The translations under genes were made by a program, and so were the position numbers. From Mactra quadrangularis (Eukaryota > Mollusca > Bivalvia > Venerida > Mactridae), in NCBI GenBank assembly GCA_025267735.1, contig CM046307.1, positions 60,941,395 through 61,005,394 of the forward strand: a DNA stretch of 64,000 nt, given 5' to 3'. This document shows positions 57,346 to 64,000 of this stretch, one piece after another (position 1 is the first letter of the stretch; the number at the start of each line of letters is the position of its first letter). A model generated the notes under the pieces. It saw only the letters and a program-made list of their open reading frames with translations, had not been told where the DNA came from and made no database searches.

Positions 57346-58279
57346 TCATACAAGGACAAAATGGTGCAGAAATGATCATATATAGCATATGTTGACACAT
57401 GCAGTTTCATGTTTTACATTCCACTTAGTTGAGAAGTCAAATATGCACAAAAATATGTAAAACTTTCCAGCCTCTACTATTACATTAAAACATATCAATC
57501 AAATTGTGTCAATGACAGGATGTTTTTTAAATGATAAAATGGTTTTGAATTCAGTGGCTTCAATCTTACGAGCAACTGAAGATGTACTGTAAAATTAATT
57601 AATGTTTTTTACGAGTATTACTTGATTAGCTTAACGGCTCACCAAATCAAAATTCATACAATAGTGTATGCAAACGAAACATTCTTAATAAAACTTCAAC
57701 ACTTTAAACATTTATATCATTTGTATATGTTGCCTATTATGGTAATAGCAGGCTATACGGAAATAACTTAAACATTTAAACATTCATTTAATATTATTAC
57801 ATTGATTATGATTGGTATATGACTGGTCCCATGATCTATGTAGACATTCCAAACATTGAAATCCATCTGAGCAAACATTCAGTCGCAATTGACAGATTGC
57901 TCGGTTCAATTTAATTGGCATGGATAACTAGTTGAAATTCAAACTGGATCTGTATAATATATACATGATTACCAGCGGAAAACATGGAACCATTTAATAG
58001 TAAATTTTGTTTTACAATTCATGGTGGAATAAAAGAGAAAATGTGAGACAATACATTATTTCCATCAAATAAGAGCATGTATTTATTTTTAATTCAATTT
58101 ATTTACGCAATGTATTATACAAAATGACTTTGAGTCAACGAGGCAGATTAGCATATAATCATTTGTTTGATAACAATGATACACAAAAGTTAAGCATTAC
58201 AAAATTACTGGTGTATGTTAGGCAAAAAACATATGTTGGAGTACTTTACTTTGAATATAAATCGTTAACTCGAAAACCA
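57346..58279. other. No recognised feature
   Basis: AT-rich, no supportable exon or element. Confidence 0.45.
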
Positions 58280-59136
58280 GTACACCTGAAATAACTAATT
58301 TGCATACATTTGAATATTTAAATCATCTGATCATTTTAAATGTAGTATCATATGATAGCTAGACACTAAAACATAGGTGCAGACAGATATTTTGAAATTT
58401 TATCATAATTGATTATTGTGTTATTAGCGAAAATGGAGTTTCGGTATTGGCGGACTAAATTTGCATATTATGCAAATTAATGAAGGATGACATGTTGGCA
58501 TCACTTAGTTTCTTAATCAGCTTTGTTCAATGATAAATAAACTGCATCAAAATTATCCAAGCCTCAACAGTATGATAGAAAATGGCATAAATATACGTGA
58601 CACCATGCAATAGAATAAATAGTGCAAATCTTTCAACTTATAATGTAATTTGAATATTTTGCACATCATAAAGTCATCATTTACTGGTTTAGTATTATCA
58701 TTTGATATATTTGTGTCTAAAACGTACAAAAATAACATTACATAACCAAATGTTACTCAGAATATGCAAGCAAAAACAAAGGACCTCTTAATGTATAGAA
58801 ACCCCGAATATTGTATTCAGTAAAATACCTAATTTGCATAAATTTGCATATTTAAATGAGTTGATCAAGCTGAAATTAGTACCATATGATAGATACGTAG
58901 ACCATGAAAACATGGCTTTGGAGGCTTATTTTAAGTTTCTATCCAAGTTGGTTATTGTGTTATTAGGGAAAACGGAATTTCGATAATGGCGGACTTTATT
59001 TGCATATTATGCAAATTGTTCAAGTAATATAGGATGTCATTACTCGGAATCTCATTCAGCACCGTTCAAAGACATATAAACTGCAAAATAGCTTTGTGGG
59101 GACTCAAGTACAGGGTTCACATTGAATATGGCATTT
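58280..59136 (+). repeat. Direct duplication, period about 540 bp, with paired octamers
   Basis: 58280-58592 is repeated at about 58820-59136: ACTAATTTGCATACATTTG against CCTAATTTGCATAAATTTG; ATTGTGTTATTAG; TTTCG..ATGGCGGACT. Each copy has ATTTGCATATTATGCAAAT (58459-58477; 58998-59016), two POU-type octamers facing each other 3 bp apart, plus single ATTTGCAT sites. No gene is linked to them. May be part of an unidentified transposon. Confidence 0.7.
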
Positions 59137-59721
59137 TGCTGCAGGACTATATACTAAACTGTGACTGGTAAGGGTTGGTTAGGGAGCTGGTATTTGCTAA
59201 TGTTTTATCATCAAGTATTTTTCTAATTTATATTTTTTATCTTCATGGTATGGTCAAAACTTCCGTGCATTTGATTTTTAAAGAAAAATTTAAGAACATG
59301 GAATTATTGACGTTTAAAACTTGTATCTCGAAAAACGGTAAATATGTGATGTAATCACTTGTTTTGATGATCAGTGCTTCCAGCACCCGATTATTTTCAA
59401 AACATTTACGAAATCTTAGAGTCGAAGCATATCATAATTTAGAACCAAATTTATTTGTTCGAAAGATGACAAATAAGCGCGCAATGCGTTTTTAAAGTTT
59501 AAAGGCGAATTTTTAAAAATTAGTGACGTCATCGGTTTTTGGCCAATAGCATCTTCCTGCCCCAAAATTTGAAAAATCACCTGGCAGATTCGTAAAGAGT
59601 ACAATTTTTTCTATCAAAAAAATCAAAATATTGCTGATATACCTATGAGTACAGCGAACCATCTTTTTAGACGCTTTTCTCAACTGGGCCGACATACTAT
59701 TTGTGCATCTGCTATTGACTA
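59137..59721. other. No recognised gene
   Basis: Minus frames at 59416-59604 and 59513-59695 overlap each other and lack motifs. Contains AAAACTTGTATCTCGAAAAACGG, a repeat-like phrase. Nothing supportable. Confidence 0.4.
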
Positions 59722-59723
59722 TA

Positions 59724-60743
59724 CGAGGGGTGTCCCAGTAAATCGTGGACTCCGTTTATGGCGGAAAAATTACGCGCAACTTTAGCACCAACTTTTAACT
59801 GCCATTAAATGCATGTGTTGTAAGTATGCTAAATTTTTAGACGGTTAATTAAAAAATAAAAGTTTTGCTTCAATTTATAGGACACTAGGTATGACAACGC
59901 GGCGCAAGCCAACATCATATTAAGACGTCAGGTCTATGAAATCATTTTTATTCACTCTTCAAGTTCGCCTTGTTGTGAACAGTGACAAATACTGGCAATG
60001 AATTTACTTCATATTTACTTTAACAAATTTGCTTTTGTCTTACTTTTGTTACAAATTTGTGACATCAGTCTCAAAATATTAGTATGGTCAATGATATAAT
60101 GGTCCACGGGTTAAGTATCCAACTTAAATTTGAATAACACTTTCAGCAGTTTTTCGTACGATAAATTCAGTGGATATATTACACAATGAATAACAACTCT
60201 ACCATATGTAGTATGCACAATGTATACTTAATGATTCATTTTGTCTGTCTTTGTGTTTAAATTCAAATTTATACCCATCCATGTTGTGCCTGGCTGAATA
60301 TGAAACTGAGTTGCAATTACATAGACTCAATCTTGTCCTGACGTCACCTTATCTCGTTGATGTCACAATTTTTGTGTTTCAGTGCAAACGCGTATGGCAC
60401 TCTTGTATACATATTTTATGATTTGAGATTTGGTGTGATAATATATAGTTTCTGCGAATGTCTATGTAAAAATAAAATGCAATTAAAAAGTTTAAGTTTA
60501 AATTTTGCTGCACACTTGAACTCAGTATGAACGAATATACAAGTGTGAAAGTGGTTGCGCCGCATGCACGTACTTTGTATTAGCTGAACATTAAAATGAC
60601 GCCTTTAATGCAAATACTTACAGGTCAAATGCTTAATTTGTATAAATATAAGGCTAACAAACAGTCTTGTAAATTATGATTATCATGAGACGTAAGGAAA
60701 AAAAGTTATGGACAAAGTACACGATTTACTGGAACACCCCACT
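59724..60743. mobile_element. Mariner-like element, non-coding
   Basis: Left end CGAGGGGTGTCCCAGTAAATCG. Right end CGATTTACTGGAACACCCC with an eroded terminus. TA precedes the left end. About 1020 bp, the same size as 39332-40350 and 42186-43198. It shares a GCGGCGCAAGC / TTGCGCCGC subterminal inverted motif with the former. No transposase motif was readable. Confidence 0.7.
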
Positions 60744-62090
60744 GCTTTGTAAATACTGTATAGAAGTTTCTTACAACTGTTTGGCTCTTGTTGCACAGAT
60801 GATAACCGTGCTTTTGAAAGAAAGCCAAACGCACTGAAACTGTCCGGGTTTTTAATGGAAAATAAAAAAAGTAAGCCGATGGTCAGATTTGCATTATGCT
60901 TTTATACAAATAACAATAAGAGAAGGTACCTACGAGTAGTTGATACATCAGATGAGATATCATTGACTCTGTTTGTATGATAATGACATCATTAACACGT
61001 GTATATATCATTAATATACATTTGTCTATTTGACATGTACAAGCGCCTGATAATGTTTGGTACTCGCAATGTCGACATTTCTAAAGCTATACGAAACAAA
61101 GAAGTTTAATCATAAACATGCTGTATTTTAATATATACTTTTATTTCCTCCAATTACTGAAGAGCATAAATTATACAATCATATATACATATAAACGAAA
61201 AAGCAAATATATATTAAACAGATACAAACTTGTTGGGGAGTGGGGTTTCAGTATCGACATATAAAATCTCTGGGACTTCTTCAGGTTAGGATTCAAAGTT
61301 TAATTCTTCTTATATATTGTATAGTCGACGCTAAATTAAATTCGGCTTCAAAACAATTGTCAACAGAACAACAAGTTGGATTGACCAAACACATTTATCT
61401 TCTAGACGGCTGTAGACAATACAACAAGTTCGTGTACTTCGTGGCCATTGGTGTCAAATTGAATTTAAAACAATTAACAACATAAAGACACAAGTTTGCT
61501 ACGTGCGACAATAAGAAGGAAATAAACACTGAAGCTCAGTGAAAATAATTGAATACCATCGCGAGTTGTAAAGCCCCCATCATCAAAAATAACACTGTTT
61601 TGACTGCAAAGAAAATAGACATCGATATATTTCAAACACCTCTAATGAACATTTTTTAAATGTAAATATTTTATGTTATTTATTGCATTTTAAAGTGAAA
61701 GGAGATCAAAACAGAAAGTAGAACTTGGTTGTTAATACTTGAAACAATAGTTTTGATCACAGTATGTTTAAGATGAAGTCATATTATAGAAGCTTACTCT
61801 GAAGTACATAATTAAGCTCTGAAACTATAGTGGATCATGTATATTAAACATTTGCATATAAATGAATATAGTGTGATTTTATAAAAGTATCCAACTTTCT
61901 TAAGAAATGGACACCTAATCAAACTTAAATTAAAAAGCAGAATGTTTTGAACTGTTCATTGTGTCTCTAATACATGTTATATTTTGATATCTAAAATGGT
62001 TGTAAAAGAGTTTTCAGGTCTACTGTTCATGAATATATCTTCATATAGTGGCTTTAACGTACATATACAAATGTATATACAATGTATATA
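60744..62090. other. Intergenic, no supportable gene
   Basis: An 81-codon plus frame at 61240-61485 has no start context, splice sites or family motif. The rest is AT-rich. Confidence 0.4.
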
Positions 62091-62095
62091 CAATT

Positions 62096-62160
62096 TTAAC
62101 AGAACAGAACAGAACAATACTTTTATTTACATTCACAGGTTACAGTTTGTAACTACATGT
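62096..62160 (-). mobile_element. Possible LINE 3' tail, inverted
   Basis: ACAGAACAGAACAGAACAAT then ACTTTTATTTACATTCACAGG resembles the inverted 3' end of a LINE with a short pentameric tail. No coding part is present. Confidence 0.35.
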
Positions 62161-62213
62161 GAGAATTTAACATACTATACATACTATACAATTTATATAC
62201 AATCAAAATGATC

Positions 62214-62295
62214 AAATATACACATACACATACACTTATACACATACATACACATAATTCACACATACTCATAGCCACATACACATGTATTTGAT
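62214..62295. repeat. (CACATA)n-type simple repeat
   Basis: ATACACATACACATACAC and variants run for about 80 bp with interruptions. Confidence 0.85.
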
Positions 62296-62730
62296 GTAGC
62301 ACAATCAGGGGCGGGGGTACGCTTGGAATTGTTTAAAAATAATAGAAATGAATTTAACAACACTTTTAAGAAAAGAAGGCGATGTCGACGTTAGTATATT
62401 TTTAAATCTTTCGTCCCGGTTACCTGGATTTATGAATTCAAAGCCTAGGTATTTGAGCCTGGATTCTTTGAAACAACTAGTTTCTGTTTAATTACTTATA
62501 ATTATTGTCATCTGCTTTACAGTCACTCTTATTAATGATCAAATTTCAGAAACTGACCAATGAAAATATCTCTTAGTACATGTTCCATGTAGTTATTACA
62601 TGTAATTGACATTTTCCACACAACCTTTGCCACTGGGCCAGTTCCAATTGCCTGACCGAAGGCGTACTCGTTAATGTTGTTACACGGGCGATATACAAGC
62701 ATGCGCGCGCTTTACTCATTTATACGCTTC

Positions 62731-62738
62731 TATATAAA
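62731..62738 (+). promoter_or_regulatory. TATA box of the right-end gene
   Basis: TATATAAA preceded by GC-richer GCGCGC (62703) and followed by AACATCAACAACA. A start about 30 bp downstream would leave a 5' leader of about 170 bases before the ATG at 62939. The only TATA element placed before a supportable coding exon in this window. Confidence 0.5.
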
Positions 62739-62938
62739 ACAACATCAACAACAAAAACAACATCATATTAATTAACATCAATCATCGCTTTATCTCAAAT
62801 GGTGATACTTCACGCTGGCAAGTACTAAATTGTGTAGCTTTTTTGGCAATATTCACATCAAACGTTAGACAAGCTATTTACTATTTAGCGTAAGCTATCG
62901 TAAGCTTTAAAATATTTCTGGAAGAGTTTGTTGGTCCG

Positions 62939-63023
62939 ATGAAGTCAATTATGATAATTATTCTGTCTTTTATTTTGTTATTGTTTGGATCTGCAATGAC
63001 ACAGTATGGATTTAGAGCACAAG
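62939..63023 (+). CDS. Secreted/membrane protein, exon 1 (signal peptide)
   Basis: ATG at 62939 opens 28 codons plus one base, then a GT donor (CAAG|GTATTA). The peptide MKSIMIIILSFILLLFGSAM is a textbook signal peptide: one Lys, a hydrophobic run of about 14, and a small-residue GSA before the likely cleavage near residue 19, then TQYGFRAQ. The next exon begins in exactly the matching phase. No second ATG competes. A TATA box lies 200 bp upstream. Signal peptides are not family-specific, so function is unknown. It could alternatively be a type-II membrane anchor. Confidence 0.75.
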
Positions 63024-63780
63024 GTATTATATAAATCAATTTTCAAAACAGGGCGTGTTATTTTCATTTGAATTTTGGATTCATCCGTTAATGGGGGTAA
63101 CACAGGAGTCCACGCTATTGTGTAGCAGTTTCAAAGTAATATTCTTGGGAAAGCAAAATTCATTATTCAGTATGCGTGGCTCAGTGAATAAGAGTGTAGA
63201 TATTACTCTCATGTTTTATATAGATAGTAAAGCTTTTTTATGAATATAATATTCATCCAATCCTATTTTTGATGGTTAGACTATTCGTTTGTTAAATCGA
63301 CGTGCCAAGTTTAAAAATTCACCTATATATCATTATAGAAAATAAAAATTAATAAGTGCATCAGTTTTGATACCCGTTTTGATCAAATATTTAGAACATT
63401 TTTTCCTTTCATTTTTTATATTGTTTCTAAATTGTTTGTATTTTATTATTTGATTACAATTAAGTTCGTGTTTAAGCCCGTAAGCATTCAATGTTTACTT
63501 TTCAATAATTCTAGCTTTAAAAAAATCAAAAAATAAATCTTCATGAAACAATGAAGCTGAACAAGCATCATACTTGTTGTTTTCAGTTACTTTTTTATAA
63601 TATGCCTCATGGTGTCCAAAACGGGACTAAAACCCCGGTTGATGGGTCTTAAAAGTTTGGCATGTTTAGGAATTTCAAAGAACTATGCATTTCTTTTAAG
63701 TCTTTAAGTGTGTTTACTATGTATTGTACGTATGCTTCAGTGAAAATTAAATACAGCGTTTTGTATACATTTTATTCTAG
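63024..63780 (+). other. Intron 1 of the right-end gene
   Basis: 757 bp, GT to AG, AT-rich with a T-rich tract before the acceptor. A 62-codon frame at 63055-63243 inside it has no splice context. No transposon ends recognised. Confidence 0.65.
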
Positions 63781-63907
63781 GTCCACTATATTTTGATGTT
63801 GAGTTACATGCATTTTCTGGTCGTGAAAGTCCTCATTGGCCAATATATCAAAGAAGTCCTTTGTTCAATGATTTAGTTCAACAGTTCGACAGAACTAGGC
63901 CAACGAG
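63781..63907 (+). CDS. Secreted protein, exon 2 (partial gene)
   Basis: Bounded by a strong acceptor (TTTTATTCTAG) and donor (AG|GTAAGA), open throughout. With one base from exon 1 it reads GPLYFDVELHAFSGRESPHW, then about 22 more residues ending RTRPT plus two bases, so the gene continues in phase 2 beyond the window. The F-SGR-x-S-P-x-W stretch after a short beta-type segment is the only distinctive motif. I recall similar FSGRxxPxW phrases in uncharacterised secreted proteins but cannot name the family. Codon use is less AT-skewed than the flanks, supporting real coding. The neighbouring DNA is transposon debris, so no functional context is available. Confidence 0.75.
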
Positions 63908-64000
63908 GTAAGATTCATTTTGCACAGTTGAATTTGATTTAGACTTTTTAAAGATAAAAGAACCAATTAATTTTCTGGATTCTAAAATTTTCTAGTCAAT
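63908..64000 (+). other. Start of intron 2, runs off the window
   Basis: Begins GTAAGATTC, a close match to the consensus donor. No acceptor before the window end. Confidence 0.6.

Noticed and set aside
61240..61485. 81-codon plus frame upstream of the right-end gene
   Set aside because: No splice sites, no family motif, no promoter signal and no frame continuity with the real exons.
63055..63243. 62-codon frame as an extra exon in intron 1
   Set aside because: No acceptor before it or donor after it in a fitting phase, and exons 1 and 2 join in frame without it.

Overview
This is AT-rich eukaryotic nuclear DNA with no bacterial-type genes, operons, rRNA or CRISPR. The best guess is a mollusc, probably a bivalve. 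Three features point there from memory of those genomes: a tRNA-headed SINE ending in CGTTAAAC plus (AAAC)n; Helentron-like elements with internal tandem cores that start AGCTCGACT and end GCTCTTGTT (the oyster pearl type); and mini-elements starting TATACCCCCGC. The species call is inference.

Almost the whole window is layered transposable elements, most of them short or non-autonomous with inverted ends. The clearest have target-site duplications (TSDs) readable by eye. They include hAT-type MITEs (8-bp TSDs), PIF/Harbinger-type MITEs (TTA), TTAA-targeting MITEs, Tc1/mariner/pogo-type elements (TA), one Mutator-like element (9-bp TSD), Helentron-like elements and two SINE families. Four carry recognisable but broken Tc1/mariner transposase remnants (about 33110-33885, 37596-38110, 39739-39996, 42400-42841). 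Several loci are nested three to four deep, and the opposite arm of a palindromic host often preserves the empty site.

Layout: 1-7000 SINE fragments, small palindromes and hAT/Tc1 MITEs. 7170-15620 a large nested set of inverted modules (A B / B' C / C' A') with a MITE-in-SINE-in-Helentron stack in the middle. 17022-19407 Mutator-like element. 19927-23544 long inverted element with a Tigger-like insert. 25262-29500 palindrome hit by a hAT MITE, a Harbinger MITE and a foldback element that itself duplicated in tandem. 30150-36000 mini-Helentrons, Harbinger MITE, mariner, SINE with hAT insert. 36400-48750 Tc1, two related long-palindrome hAT-like elements, a 3.2-kb palindrome with tRNA-like segments, and more MITEs. 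49597-50551 second tandem-core Helentron-like element. 52812-53431 hAT MITE. 54051-54326 near-perfect 4 x 69-bp array, followed by a 3-kb satellite of about 76-bp quasi-palindromic units (54376-57345) that switches orientation twice. 58280-59136 a direct duplication carrying paired octamer motifs. 59724-60743 mariner-like element.

The only host gene I can support starts at the right end. A TATA box (62731) is followed by an ATG (62939), a signal-peptide exon, a 757-bp intron and a second exon (63781-63907) in matching phase, and the gene runs off the window. It encodes the N-terminus of a secreted or membrane protein I cannot name. Everything else that is open in frame is short and consistent with repeat sequence.
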